From Ruminiclostridium papyrosolvens DSM 2782 (GTDB lineage: Bacteria; Bacillota; Clostridia; Acetivibrionales; DSM-1351), in contig NZ_CP119677.1 of assembly GCF_029318685.1 (NCBI RefSeq), positions 4,517,001 through 4,581,000 of the forward strand: 64,000 bases of DNA. Reading direction: 5' to 3'. Shown in pieces: positions 1 to 7,842 of this stretch. The notes beneath the pieces were generated by a model. The model did not search any database. It worked only from the letters and a program-made list of their open reading frames with translations, and was not told the origin of the DNA. Numbering within the stretch: the first letter of the stretch is position 1; every line of letters begins with the position of its first letter. Both the position numbers and the translations under genes were made by a program.

Positions 1-266
1 AGCATCCCTGCAATTATTGCAAGTGCAATTAAAATCCTGCTCAGATTCAATCCAAGAGTAGCGGCATACAAAGCTATGCCAAACGGCATCAAACCACCCA
101 TCAAGGATATCCTGCCCAGCAAAAATGCAGCCGGAATTACAATCAGATTTAATTTATTAGCCCTGTTCAAATAGTCAAGCAATGCTGCTGTTTTTGAACT
201 GCTGTTTTTGTGAAGTTTTTCTCTGAACTCACCTAGATTATTGTATGGAAGTGTTTCTGTTTTCAA
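1..266 (-). CDS. spoIIE: Stage II sporulation protein E, N-terminal fragment (cut by window edge)
   Basis: About 88 N-terminal residues are visible; the rest lies beyond the left edge. After a polar leader beginning MKTETLPYNNLGEF comes a hydrophobic stretch with the motifs LLGR and GGLMPFGIALYAA. This matches the start of the multi-spanning membrane region of SpoIIE, the PP2C-type phosphatase that acts at the asymmetric septum and dephosphorylates SpoIIAA to release sigma-F. I chose the TTG at 266 because it is the only start codon between the fragment and the in-frame upstream stop, and because a G-rich tract (271-280) sits where a ribosome binding site should be. The promoter at 327-359 also fits spoIIE. 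The phosphatase domain is not visible, so the name rests on the N-terminal pattern and the promoter. Confidence 0.72.
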   Translation of the reverse strand, partial: MKTETLPYNNLGEFREKLHKNSSSKTAALLDYLNRANKLNLIVIPAAFLLGRISLMGGLMPFGIALYAATLGLNLSRILIALAIIAGM

Positions 267-326
267 TTTAGTGACCCCCCGCCTTTTATCTTCTGTGTGA
301 TTACCCGGTTACAGCACGCAGGATTG

Positions 327-359
327 ATTATAAGGCAGGAGTATAAAAATATTTGTCAC
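327..359 (-). promoter_or_regulatory. spoIIE promoter with 21-bp spacer
   Basis: On the minus strand a perfect TATAAT (327-332) lies 21 bp from GTGACA (354-359), a five-of-six match to the -35 consensus. A 21-bp spacer is too long for an unaided vegetative promoter. It is, however, the known arrangement of the Bacillus subtilis spoIIE promoter, which is used by sigma-A RNA polymerase with phosphorylated Spo0A. The bases TGACAAA overlapping the -35 differ by one base from the 0A box TGNCGAA. The promoter is seen directly; control by Spo0A is inferred. Confidence 0.65.
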
Positions 360-505
360 TTTTGGTACTTAGGAAATAAGATATTTTAGACAGTTATTTT
401 CAAAATATCTTACTTTTATAACATCAATTAAAGTATATTTTCCTAAGAACAACTTTAAGTAAAACATAAATAATTACTTTTTTAAGTTATTCATGTCGAA
501 AACTT

Positions 506-1945
506 CTATCTGTTATCTTCAATAAGTTTATGCTTAATATCCCAAAGTCTTTGAGATAGGTCTACATAATATTCATGCGGAAACTCAAACCGCTTTACTT
601 CATCCCAAAGAGAATCAATTTGCTCCTTGCAGTAATTTCTGGTTTCTCGGATTGTAGGAACCTTATACACTTTTTTGCCCTCTATAAATATGGGTACTAA
701 AAGTTCCTTTGCAGTAAAATCAGTAATTGTCTTACGCTTCCATGTAGCTTCGGGATCAAAAAGCTCTAATTCCTTTGTTTGGTCTATTGTTTCATCATAT
801 ACACAAAGTTGGTCTGCAATAGCTTTGCCGGTTTCATTTTCAAATAGGCGATAAACCTTTTTAAAGTGGGGATTGGTTATCTTTGTTACATTTTCACTTA
901 GTTTTATCTTTGGAATAACTTCACCGTTTTCACCTTCAATAGCACATAGCTTGTAAACACCGCCGAATACAGGCTCACTTTTGGAAGTTATCAGCCGTTC
1001 TCCTACCCCAAAAATATCAATACATGCCCCCTGTGAAATCAAATCACTGATTATATATTCATCAAGAGCATTTGAGGCTACTATTTTACATTCGGTAAGC
1101 CCTGCTTTATCAAGTATTTCTCTGGCTTTCCTTGACAAATACGTCATGTCTCCTGAGTCCAGACGGATTGCACATTTTGTGATACCCCGAGGAAGGAGCA
1201 CTTCCTTAAACGCACGTATGGCATTAGGAACTCCGCTTTTAAGCACATTATACGTGTCAACCAGAAGGGTACTGTTATTGGGGTAGAGTTCACAATAGGT
1301 CTTAAAAGCCTCATATTCACTGTCAAACATTTGAATCCACGAATGCGCCATTGTTCCGCCTGCCGGTACACCGTATAGTTTGTCCGTCATAGCACATGCT
1401 GTACCTTCGCAGCCTGCAATGAAGGCAGCCCTTGCTCCAAGTACGGCACCATCTGCCCCTTGTGCCCTTCTGGAGCCGAATTCCAGAACTGTTCTACCTC
1501 TGGCTGCCCGAACTATACGGTTGGCCTTAGTAGCAATAAGGGATTGATGATTAATCGAGAGAAGTATAAAAGTCTCAATTATCTGGGCTTCAATAACGGG
1601 AGCTTTAACAGTTATAATGGGTTCATTCGGAAAAACAGGGGTTCCCTCGGGAACTGCATATATGTCTCCTGTGAACCTGAAGTTTGACAGATACTCCAAA
1701 AAGCTGTCTGAAAACATATTCAGGTCTTTTAAATATTTTACGTCATCTTTTGAAAATCGCAGGTTTTCAATATATTCAATAACCTGTTCAAGACCGGCAG
1801 CAATAGCAAAACCGCCTCCATCAGGTACTTTTCTGAAAAAAACATCAAAGTATGCTATTTTGTCGCAAAAACCATTTATAAAATAGCCGTTGCTCATTGT
1901 AAGCTCATAGAAATCACATAAAAGAGCGTAAGTTTCATCAGTCAT
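506..1945 (-). CDS. pncB: Nicotinate phosphoribosyltransferase
   Basis: This enzyme makes nicotinate mononucleotide from nicotinate and PRPP, using ATP, in the NAD salvage pathway (Preiss-Handler route) in the cytosol. The sequence has the family's opening (ALLCDFYELTMSNGYF), the SINHQSLIATKANRIV helix, the LEFGSRRAQG loop and the GTMAHSWIQMF segment, and the length (about 480 residues) is that of the long bacterial form. I start it at 1945 (MTDETYALL): GGAGG lies 11 bases upstream. An ATG at 1963 is in frame, but that GGAGG falls just inside it and nothing resembling a ribosome binding site precedes it. The gene stands alone, divergent from the YitT gene and separated from spoIIE by about 240 bases. 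Confidence 0.93.
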   Translation of the reverse strand: MTDETYALLCDFYELTMSNGYFINGFCDKIAYFDVFFRKVPDGGGFAIAAGLEQVIEYIENLRFSKDDVKYLKDLNMFSDSFLEYLSNFRFTGDIYAVPEGTPVFPNEPIITVKAPVIEAQIIETFILLSINHQSLIATKANRIVRAARGRTVLEFGSRRAQGADGAVLGARAAFIAGCEGTACAMTDKLYGVPAGGTMAHSWIQMFDSEYEAFKTYCELYPNNSTLLVDTYNVLKSGVPNAIRAFKEVLLPRGITKCAIRLDSGDMTYLSRKAREILDKAGLTECKIVASNALDEYIISDLISQGACIDIFGVGERLITSKSEPVFGGVYKLCAIEGENGEVIPKIKLSENVTKITNPHFKKVYRLFENETGKAIADQLCVYDETIDQTKELELFDPEATWKRKTITDFTAKELLVPIFIEGKKVYKVPTIRETRNYCKEQIDSLWDEVKRFEFPHEYYVDLSQRLWDIKHKLIEDNR

Positions 1946-2134
1946 GATTGTACAATCCTCCATATATTAATGCAAATTAGTATTTTACATATAAAAATCT
2001 CGTTATACTCAAAAGTATATACCAATTATCATAAAAATTACAGTAAAGACCTGAATGATTGACGATTAATGTTGTAAAGAATAATATTATATATTGAGTA
2101 CATTATAAATCTGCTATAGGGGCTGTGATATATA

Positions 2135-2980
2135 ATGAAGAAACATATTATGCATTTCATATTAATTAATGTAGGCTTGCTTATGGTGGGTATAGGTATC
2201 TGTTTTTTTAAAATACCTAATAATTTTGCAACAGGCGGAGTAAGCGGACTTGCCATAATAGCCAGCAGTTTTTTCAAAGACATAGACGTAGGCCCGATGA
2301 TGCTGATAATAAATGTAGCCCTGCTTATTGTAGGCTTCATTTTTCTAGGTCAGGATTTCGGCTCAAAAACAATGTATTCCAGCTTTGCTCTCTCAGGGAT
2401 TGTATGGGCTATTCAAAAAATATTTCCCTTAAAGCATTCCCTTACAGACGATATGATGCTAGAACTTATATTCTCAATTATTTTTCCTGCCATAGGCTCT
2501 GCCATTGTTTTTAATCTCAATGCCTCTACAGGAGGAACGGACATTGTAGCCAAGATATTAAGCAAACATACAAACCTGAATATCGGAAAAACATTGCTAT
2601 TGACTGATTTTCTCATCGCAGCCGGAGCCGGAGCAGTCTTTGGGATAAAAATAGGCATGTACTCTGTTCTTGGTCTTTCACTTAAAGCTTTTGTCATTGA
2701 CCTTGTATTGGAAGGGTTCAACGTCAGCAAACAGTTTGTTATAATCAGTTCAAAATCAGATGAGATAAAGGAATATATCGTAACCCAGCTTCATAGAGGA
2801 GCAACTATATATAAAGCCGAAGGTGCCTTCAGCCACAACACTGAGAACGTAATTTCTACAGTCCTCAGCAGAAAACAAGCTATAAAGCTACGGACTTATA
2901 TACGCAGTATAGACAACTCTGCATTTATAACCATAAGCAATACTTCAGAAACCATAGGCAAAGGCTTCAGAAGTATATAA
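2135..2980 (+). CDS. YitT family membrane protein
   Basis: A 281-residue integral membrane protein of the YitT family. The N-terminal two thirds hold about five hydrophobic segments, with the family motifs FKIPNNFATGGVSGLA and NASTGGTDIVAKIL. The last 80 residues form the soluble domain (DUF2179-like: VIISSKSDEIKEYI, GATIYKAEGAFS). Members are common in Firmicutes and their transport substrate is not established. The ribosome binding site (AGGGG) is rather far from the ATG, but no better start exists. It is transcribed away from pncB and ends at the hairpin at 2979-3012 shared with the tRNA operon. Confidence 0.88.
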   Translation: MKKHIMHFILINVGLLMVGIGICFFKIPNNFATGGVSGLAIIASSFFKDIDVGPMMLIINVALLIVGFIFLGQDFGSKTMYSSFALSGIVWAIQKIFPLKHSLTDDMMLELIFSIIFPAIGSAIVFNLNASTGGTDIVAKILSKHTNLNIGKTLLLTDFLIAAGAGAVFGIKIGMYSVLGLSLKAFVIDLVLEGFNVSKQFVIISSKSDEIKEYIVTQLHRGATIYKAEGAFSHNTENVISTVLSRKQAIKLRTYIRSIDNSAFITISNTSETIGKGFRSI

Positions 2981-3012
2981 AAAGACTGCATTTTAAAAAA
3001 TGCAGTCTTTTT
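2979..3012. terminator. Bidirectional rho-independent terminator
   Basis: A near-perfect inverted repeat (AAAAAGACTGCATTTT against AAATGCAGTCTTTTT) lies between the YitT gene on the plus strand and the 3' end of tRNA-Val on the minus strand. Both arms end in A/T runs, so it can stop transcription from either side. Confidence 0.85.
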
Positions 3013-3087
3013 GGTGGGAACTATAGGGCTCGAACCTATGACCCTCTGCTTGTAAGGCAGATGCTCTCCCAGCTGAGCTAAGCTCCC
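3012..3087 (-). tRNA. tRNA-Val (UAC)
   Basis: A 76-nt cloverleaf with encoded CCA. The acceptor stem GGGAGCT pairs with AGTTCCC, the D arm is TTAGCTCAGCTGGGAGAGC, the anticodon stem TCTGC/GCAGA is fully paired around a loop with anticodon TAC, and the T arm carries GGTTCGAGCCC. It is the last of three tRNAs in one leftward transcript. Confidence 0.96.
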
Positions 3088-3090
3088 GAT

Positions 3091-3165
3091 TGGTGACCCA
3101 TAGGGGAATCGAACCCCTGTTATCGCCGTGAAAGGGCGGTGTCTTAACCGCTTGACCAATGGGCC
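3091..3165 (-). tRNA. tRNA-Glu (UUC)
   Basis: A 75-nt cloverleaf with encoded CCA. The acceptor stem GGCCCAT pairs with ATGGGTC, the anticodon loop is CTTTCAC (anticodon TTC) and the T loop is TTCGATT. The anticodon stem CCGCC/GGCGA has a C-A mismatch at the outermost pair (27-43). It lies three bases from tRNA-Val. Confidence 0.96.
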
Positions 3166-3197
3166 ATAAAATAAGCGATAGTGAATATCGCTTAAAA

Positions 3198-3274
3198 TGG
3201 TAGCGGCGGTGGGATTTGAACCTACGACCTGCCGGGTATGAACCGGATGCTCTGGCCAACTGAGCTACGCCGCC
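3198..3274 (-). tRNA. tRNA-Met (CAU), elongator type
   Basis: A 77-nt cloverleaf with encoded CCA. The acceptor stem GGCGGCG pairs with CGCCGCT by one wobble pair, and the anticodon loop is TTCATAC (anticodon CAT). The first acceptor pair is matched (G-C) and the anticodon stem lacks the three consecutive G-C pairs of an initiator, so I call it elongator Met. A CAU tRNA read as Ile after lysidine modification cannot be fully excluded. The outermost anticodon-stem pair is a T-C mismatch. It is the first gene of the tRNA operon. Confidence 0.93.
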
Positions 3275-3309
3275 ATTTTTATGTCGCCCGTTCTCTAACG
3301 TGCTTTTAC

Positions 3310-3339
3310 ATTATACATAAGAAATAGGACATGTGTCAA
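3310..3339 (-). promoter_or_regulatory. Promoter of the Met-Glu-Val tRNA operon
   Basis: Consensus TTGACA (3334-3339) and TATAAT (3310-3315) with an 18-bp spacer, about 36 bases upstream of tRNA-Met on the minus strand. Both hexamers are perfect, as expected for a strong stable-RNA promoter. Confidence 0.85.
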
Positions 3340-3399
3340 TAGAAAGTTTATAATTTTTTTTAAAAATATAAACTTCGATAAATACCCACAAAATGGCAG

Positions 3400-3430
3400 T
3401 AAAAAACCCTTAAACCACAAGGTATAAGGG
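3400..3430 (-). terminator. Rho-independent terminator downstream of the VCBS-repeat gene
   Basis: On the minus strand CCCTTATACC, a TTGT loop and GGTTTAAGGG form a stem of nine or ten pairs, followed directly by TTTTTT. It would end leftward transcripts from the gene at 3596-4327, leaving a 3' region of about 190 bases. Confidence 0.75.
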
Positions 3431-3467
3431 ATCTGTTTTTTCAGGAGGAATATATTTTAAGACCGGC

Positions 3468-3540
3468 CGGCGGAATAATCCGCCGACCAGAATTGATTGT
3501 TTTCAACAATACAAATTTTATAGGAAATAATCCTATTTGT
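3468..3540 (-). other. Three consecutive hairpins in the 3' region of the VCBS-repeat gene
   Basis: Between the stop codon at 3596 and the terminator at 3400-3430 there is no gene, but three more inverted repeats are visible. They are 3511-3540 (outer arms ACAAA/TTTGT, inner TAGGA/TCCTA), 3496-3510 (ATTGTT/AACAAT) and 3468-3485 (CGGCGGA/TCCGCCG with an ATAA loop). With the terminator this gives four hairpins in about 140 bases. It may be a structured 3' UTR or a processed small RNA; nothing identifies a known RNA family. Confidence 0.4.
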
Positions 3541-3595
3541 ATATGTATAAATTATTTAAAAATTTTATTCAATCAATTAATTTTATTGTACATTT

Positions 3596-4327
3596 TTACT
3601 CCTGAGAACCATAAATAGCCACATATTGGCTTGAAAGTTCAAACTTAAAGTTTTGGATTTTTAATATGCTTTGTACGTACCCCAGAGAATCTGCATGGTA
3701 TCGCCCTGCTATTTTCTGATAACCCAGTAGTTCGTATACACCGTTACCGTCAAAATCAACAGGATACAACCCGCTTAGAGGATCGACCCAGCCTTCAATG
3801 GGTGCTTTGAGTATTCCATCGTTAGTATAAATTTCACTTAAGTACTCTCTGCCTTTATATGTTATATCCAGTATGTAAGTAGATTTCTCCGTCAGATTCT
3901 GAACTGACACTTTGTAGTAATTAAGATAGGTTACTTTGTATTGATATTTATTATTAAAATCTTCATAGTTGAATATCATTGAAAGACGGTTATTTACATC
4001 TGAAAAAATGTAATAAAACATTATGGCGCCGCTTCCCCCGGAATTAATCCCTATTAATATATCATTAATTCTGTCTCCGGTAAAATCACCCAGAAACAGA
4101 CTCGGAGAATAGCCTGCATCTGAAGGAAGCTTTGCGCTTTGTTTAATACCCGTTCTTCCGTCCTTTATGACAAGGGTAATATCACGCAAAAAATCACTGT
4201 CAGGTGTTTTGACAGCCGTGAGAAATACATAATCGGCAATCCTGTCTCCGTTTACGTCACCGTAGGCACTGGCAACTATGTTTCCGATATCGTTAGGAAA
4301 CGAACCTGAATTATTTGAATACAGCAT
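3596..4327 (-). CDS. VCBS/FG-GAP-type repeat protein
   Basis: A 243-residue protein with at least three beta-propeller-like repeats, each carrying an acidic loop: YGDVNGDRIADYVFL (about residue 20), LGDFTGDRINDILIG (about 85) and PVDFDGNGVYELLGY (about 190). Such DxDGDGxxD-like loops bind calcium in FG-GAP/VCBS repeats. No signal peptide or membrane segment is present; the protein opens with MLYSNNSGSFP, so any role outside the cell would need another route, for example as a spore-associated protein. A good ribosome binding site (GGGGAG) supports the start. It is divergent from the small gene at 4575, and its function is unknown. Confidence 0.75.
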   Translation of the reverse strand: MLYSNNSGSFPNDIGNIVASAYGDVNGDRIADYVFLTAVKTPDSDFLRDITLVIKDGRTGIKQSAKLPSDAGYSPSLFLGDFTGDRINDILIGINSGGSGAIMFYYIFSDVNNRLSMIFNYEDFNNKYQYKVTYLNYYKVSVQNLTEKSTYILDITYKGREYLSEIYTNDGILKAPIEGWVDPLSGLYPVDFDGNGVYELLGYQKIAGRYHADSLGYVQSILKIQNFKFELSSQYVAIYGSQE

Positions 4328-4574
4328 TTAGTTCTCCCCTTTTTCAATATTTTGAACTGTTACTATATAATATGAAAAGCTTCAGTAAGGGTGAAATTAT
4401 ATATTTCCCATGTTCCGGCGATTGAATAAACTATTTACCCCAAGGGTATAAATATTAATGCCACTTTCGTACTTATTTACAATAACAAATTGCAATATAT
4501 AGGTTCTTCAAATCAATTACATCTAATATTATTATATGGAAGTGAGTAAATTTTATATAAGGTCAGGTGACCAT

Positions 4575-4805
4575 ATGATAATTCAATGTGGAAGACAGGA
4601 ATTTATTCAGCAGGGCGACCAATTGGCAATAACAAGAGATGACAAGTTAATCGGTTACGGTAAGGTTATCGCCCTTCTGGAGGAAAATGTACTAGTGGAT
4701 ATTGATGATGCAGCCAGTAAATCATTATTTGAAATTTTCGCAGAAGCTATCCCTTGTGATTTTACCTTCGTCAACGAAAAATATACCCCTAAAAATATCG
4801 AGTAA
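4575..4805 (+). CDS. Small conserved-looking hypothetical protein
   Basis: I do not recognise a family. The frame encodes about 76 soluble residues with a compact alternating pattern (MIIQCGRQEFIQQGDQLAIT, GYGKVIALLEENVLVDIDD) suggestive of a small beta-rich domain and an amphipathic C-terminal part. I prefer the ATG at 4575 because AGGTGA lies four bases upstream. An in-frame ATG at 4536 would add 13 residues but has no ribosome binding site. It precedes the HtrA-type protease gene by about 235 bases. Confidence 0.5.
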   Translation: MIIQCGRQEFIQQGDQLAITRDDKLIGYGKVIALLEENVLVDIDDAASKSLFEIFAEAIPCDFTFVNEKYTPKNIE

Positions 4806-5039
4806 ACGTCAATATCAGGCATACCACGTTTACCGGGGTAAAATCGTTTGCTGGAAAACATCGGCTTACGATTCCCCTGGCAGACAGGACTCTAACAACT
4901 ATTTATATGTCCTGTTAACATTTTGTTTTAAAAATCATAACAGTTTATTAACTTTTTCTTCGTAAAATATACATAATTTAAAGATATTATATAAGCATAA
5001 GGTAACTTAAGAAATTTTAAACGATAGGAGGACCCAATT

Positions 5040-6332
5040 ATGTATAACAATAATGATGATTGGAAAAATGAATACTATAATAATTCAAACATTGATAACA
5101 ACCAAATTATAACTATTAGCCCCAAAAGAAAAAAACATAAGTTTACAACCTATTTATCACTTGTACTTATAACCTCAATGGTTACCGGGGCAGCAGTTGG
5201 TGGCGGAATGTACTACAAGTTTTCAAAGGAGCTCGACAGACAGGTAGGTGATATCCAGAAAACAGTTGCACTCTCAGCCAAAAGCAATACAGACTCCGCC
5301 GTAGGGACCCTTACTTCATCCTCAGCCGACTCACTAAAAGCGTCCACTCTTTTAAATACTTCGGCAGGTGACATGAGTATATCTCAGATAGCAAAGAAAG
5401 TCGGCCCCTCAATTGTTGGTGTAACAATGAGCGTTCAAAACAATCGTTCTTCGGGATTTTACGGTTTCAGTACACCCTCCAACTCCAGTTCTGAGGGTTC
5501 AGGTATTATAATCAGTTCCGACGGATATATAATGACAAATTACCATGTTGTATCATATGCAGACCCTAAAAAAGGAGCAAAAAATACTACACTTACTGTG
5601 TATTTACCTGATAAAAGACAAGCAAAAGCTACATTTATAGGTGGTGATGAGGATAACGATCTTGCTGTTATAAAGATAAATCTTACTAACCTTCCTGTTG
5701 CAGAACTTGGCAGCTCCTCACAAGTGGAAGTAGGAGATACCGCCGTAGCCATTGGAAACCCACTTGGAATGGAGTTCGCCGGCTCTGTAACCGTTGGTGT
5801 AATAAGTGCACTTAACAGACAGGTTGATACAGGTAACGGGCCTATGGATCTTTTCCAGACTGACGCTGCAATAAACCCCGGTAATAGCGGCGGTGCCCTT
5901 GTGAATTCAAAAGGACAGGTAATAGGTATTAATTCAGCGAAGATATCTGAAAGTGGTGTTGAAGGCCTTGGCTTTGCGATACCAGTTGATACAGCAAAAC
6001 CTATAGTTGAGCAGCTCAAAACTTATGGATATGTTAAGGGAAAACCTTTGATGGGAATTTCAACTCAGGAAGTTCCTGAGCAATACTCTCAAATGTACGG
6101 AATACCGGTTGGACTATATGTAGTAGAAGTAACTCCCGGAGGAGCCGCAGAAAATGCAGGCATCAAAGCAAAGGATATTATCATTAAGGTTGACGGTAAA
6201 AAAATAAAAACAAATGCAGACATTGATGCAATCAAAAAACTGCATAAAGCAGGAGATACTGTGGATGTAGTTGTTTCCAGAAGCGGTCAGCAAGTAACTC
6301 TCAAGCTTACCTTTACTGAAGCTAACCAATAG
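5040..6332 (+). CDS. htrA: HtrA/DegP-like membrane-anchored serine protease
   Basis: A 430-residue envelope protease that degrades or processes misfolded proteins outside the membrane. Order: a short cytoplasmic leader, one transmembrane anchor (about 38-60, LSLVLITSMVTGAAVGGGMYY), a serine-rich linker, a trypsin-like domain (about 115-320) with catalytic His in NYHVV, Asp in DNDLAVIKI and Ser in NPGNSGGAL, then one PDZ domain (about 330-425, with GGAAENAGIKAKDIIIKVDG). All catalytic residues are present and the length is typical of Firmicute HtrA. A strong AGGAGG lies 7 bases before the ATG. It is followed by a bidirectional terminator and appears monocistronic. Confidence 0.93.
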   Translation: MYNNNDDWKNEYYNNSNIDNNQIITISPKRKKHKFTTYLSLVLITSMVTGAAVGGGMYYKFSKELDRQVGDIQKTVALSAKSNTDSAVGTLTSSSADSLKASTLLNTSAGDMSISQIAKKVGPSIVGVTMSVQNNRSSGFYGFSTPSNSSSEGSGIIISSDGYIMTNYHVVSYADPKKGAKNTTLTVYLPDKRQAKATFIGGDEDNDLAVIKINLTNLPVAELGSSSQVEVGDTAVAIGNPLGMEFAGSVTVGVISALNRQVDTGNGPMDLFQTDAAINPGNSGGALVNSKGQVIGINSAKISESGVEGLGFAIPVDTAKPIVEQLKTYGYVKGKPLMGISTQEVPEQYSQMYGIPVGLYVVEVTPGGAAENAGIKAKDIIIKVDGKKIKTNADIDAIKKLHKAGDTVDVVVSRSGQQVTLKLTFTEANQ

Positions 6333-6344
6333 CAATTAATTTTC

Positions 6345-6397
6345 AAAAACAAGACAGGGCTTTAATATACCCCCTAAAGCCCTGTTTTGTTTTTTAT
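6345..6397. terminator. Bidirectional terminator between htrA and the GNAT gene
   Basis: ACAGGGCTTT (6354-6363) pairs perfectly with AAAGCCCTGT (6376-6385), flanked by A and T runs on both sides. The repeat overlaps the last codons of the leftward GNAT gene ending at 6374, so one element serves both convergent genes. Confidence 0.85.
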
Positions 6398-6988
6398 ATT
6401 TAAATCCATCTTATAAAAGAATTTTTTCCCCAGAAGTTTGAGATAAATATCCCCCATAACCTTCCCTATTGTTTCATTTACATCATTTATGGTATCTGTA
6501 TTAATCTTTAGCGTTTCCTTGGGTAAAATCATTAAATACATAGGAATATCCCATAAAACATAATCAATATCCGGCAGCAGTATAAAGCCGGCTTTTTCAT
6601 AGAATTTTATCCTGTTTTCCCTTATGTTGCGTTCTTTCTGCTCCAAAACAACTTCAGGCTTTTCAACCTCAACAATAATGCTTCTTTCACCGCAATAGCT
6701 TTCTTTTAATATTTCAATGAATTTTGAACCAAAGCCTTTTCCTCTATGTCCGTTGTAGACTGCCAATAAGCTTACAAGAACAAAGGAATCCGTACTGTCA
6801 GCGGTACAAATTGAATACGCAACATCCTTTTTGTCATTTACAAGCACAAATCCCTTTTGGATGTCATTTTCAAGCTGATTGTATAAAGTTTCATAGGGTG
6901 GATACTCCCCCGGAGCAAAGTCATTTACTATGTTTATGTATAAATCCCTGAGCTCATGCAAATTAATAGACCTTATATCGTATGCCAT
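6374..6988 (-). CDS. GNAT family N-acetyltransferase
   Basis: A 204-residue protein with a GNAT fold: the motif A region VSLLAVYNGHRGKGFGSKFIEIL (about residues 73-95) includes the R/Q-x-x-G-x-G/A-type acetyl-CoA loop (HRGKGFG), and RIKFYEKAGFILL (about 126-138) is the typical C-terminal strand. The substrate cannot be inferred. The last 50 residues extend past the core fold. It starts three bases after the msrA stop codon and is the last gene of the leftward operon from 8998. Confidence 0.82.
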   Translation of the reverse strand: MAYDIRSINLHELRDLYINIVNDFAPGEYPPYETLYNQLENDIQKGFVLVNDKKDVAYSICTADSTDSFVLVSLLAVYNGHRGKGFGSKFIEILKESYCGERSIIVEVEKPEVVLEQKERNIRENRIKFYEKAGFILLPDIDYVLWDIPMYLMILPKETLKINTDTINDVNETIGKVMGDIYLKLLGKKFFYKMDLNIKNKTGL

Positions 6989-6990
6989 TG

Positions 6991-7509
6991 TTATTCCTTT
7001 CCAATTTCATTCAGTATAGCCAAGTCAATATGACAGTATCCGTTAGGATTTTTGTCAAGGTATTCCTGATGATAATCCTCTGCTTTATAAAAATTATCAA
7101 GTGGAAGTACCTCTGTCAGTATTTTTCCCTTGTAAGAAGCCTGTTTGCCGTTAATATAGCTTTCTATATTTTCTCTGTCTTCGGGATTCTTATAGTAAAT
7201 ACCCGTGCGGTACTGTATACCTATATCATTTCCTTGTCTGTTGAGCAAGGTAGGGTCTATAATTCTAAAAAAGTAATCCAGCAGCTTTTCCATTGCTATC
7301 TTAGTTTTATCAAACTTTACATAAACAGTTTCAGCATGACCTGTTGACCTCCTGCAAACATCTTCATAGGTAGGGTTTTGGGTGTTTCCGTTTGCATATC
7401 CCACCTCAGTATGGATTACTCCCGGAAGTCTTGATAAAAATGCCTGAACTCCCCAGAAGCAGCCACCTGCAAGCCATATCTCAGTAATGCTATTTTTTGC
7501 TTCAATCAT
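6991..7509 (-). CDS. msrA: Peptide methionine-S-sulfoxide reductase A
   Basis: MsrA reduces the S-epimer of methionine sulfoxide in proteins. The catalytic motif GGCFWGVQAF follows a short leader (about residues 14-23), with family signatures EVGYANGNTQNPTYEDVC, GHAETV and HQEYLDKNPNGYC. I start at the ATG at 7509 because AAGGAG lies 8 bases before it; a GTG at 7518 lies directly against that site. No MsrB domain is fused. It sits between the YlxP-like gene and the GNAT gene in the same orientation with very short gaps, so co-transcription is likely. Confidence 0.95.
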   Translation of the reverse strand: MIEAKNSITEIWLAGGCFWGVQAFLSRLPGVIHTEVGYANGNTQNPTYEDVCRRSTGHAETVYVKFDKTKIAMEKLLDYFFRIIDPTLLNRQGNDIGIQYRTGIYYKNPEDRENIESYINGKQASYKGKILTEVLPLDNFYKAEDYHQEYLDKNPNGYCHIDLAILNEIGKE

Positions 7510-7533
7510 TGCAGCCACTCCTTTTGAAAATAT

Positions 7534-7815
7534 TTATCTGTCTTCAAATATAATATCAGTTATTTCTGCTTCTGTATTTGCCTCTATAAATTTCATGACC
7601 TCATTAAGAACGGCATTTGCCTGCGTTCTGGCTGTGGACAGACACGCCACTCCTATTACAATAGTCTGATATAAATCCTGTTCCTCTATCTCAGCTATAG
7701 ATATATTAAATTTGTTTCTGGCCCTTTGCACTATGCTCTTAACTATCATACGCTTGTCCTTTAGTGAATGACACATGGGTGCATAAAGCTTTATTCTCAA
7801 AGTTGATACAATCAT
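7534..7815 (-). CDS. DUF503 / YlxP-like protein
   Basis: A 93-residue protein matching the DUF503 family: MIVSTLRIKLYAPMCHSLKDKRMIVKSI at the N terminus, then FNISIAEIEEQDLYQTIVIGVACLS. Family members are small cytosolic proteins, in Bacillus encoded near ribosome-maturation genes, and their function is not firmly known. A GGGAGG lies just before the ATG. It is part of the compact leftward gene set from 8998 to 6374. Confidence 0.88.
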   Translation of the reverse strand: MIVSTLRIKLYAPMCHSLKDKRMIVKSIVQRARNKFNISIAEIEEQDLYQTIVIGVACLSTARTQANAVLNEVMKFIEANTEAEITDIIFEDR

Positions 7816-7842
7816 ACAGCCTCCCTATTCCATTAAATCCTA

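Noticed and set aside
494-500. Perfect 0A box TGTCGAA as an operator of spoIIE
   Set aside because: It is about 135 bp upstream of the -35, farther than usual for direct activation, and a 7-base match can occur by chance; kept only as a remark.
2896-3259. Two leftward open frames of about 88 codons
   Set aside because: They run straight through the three tRNA genes and the terminator, and have no ribosome binding site.
3198-3274. Initiator tRNA-fMet
   Set aside because: The first acceptor pair is matched and the anticodon stem lacks the three G-C pairs of initiators.
4884-4915. Spaced inverted repeat ACAGGAC/GTCCTGT as terminator of the small gene or operator of htrA
   Set aside because: The loop is 18 bases and there is no T run; no evidence decides between the roles.
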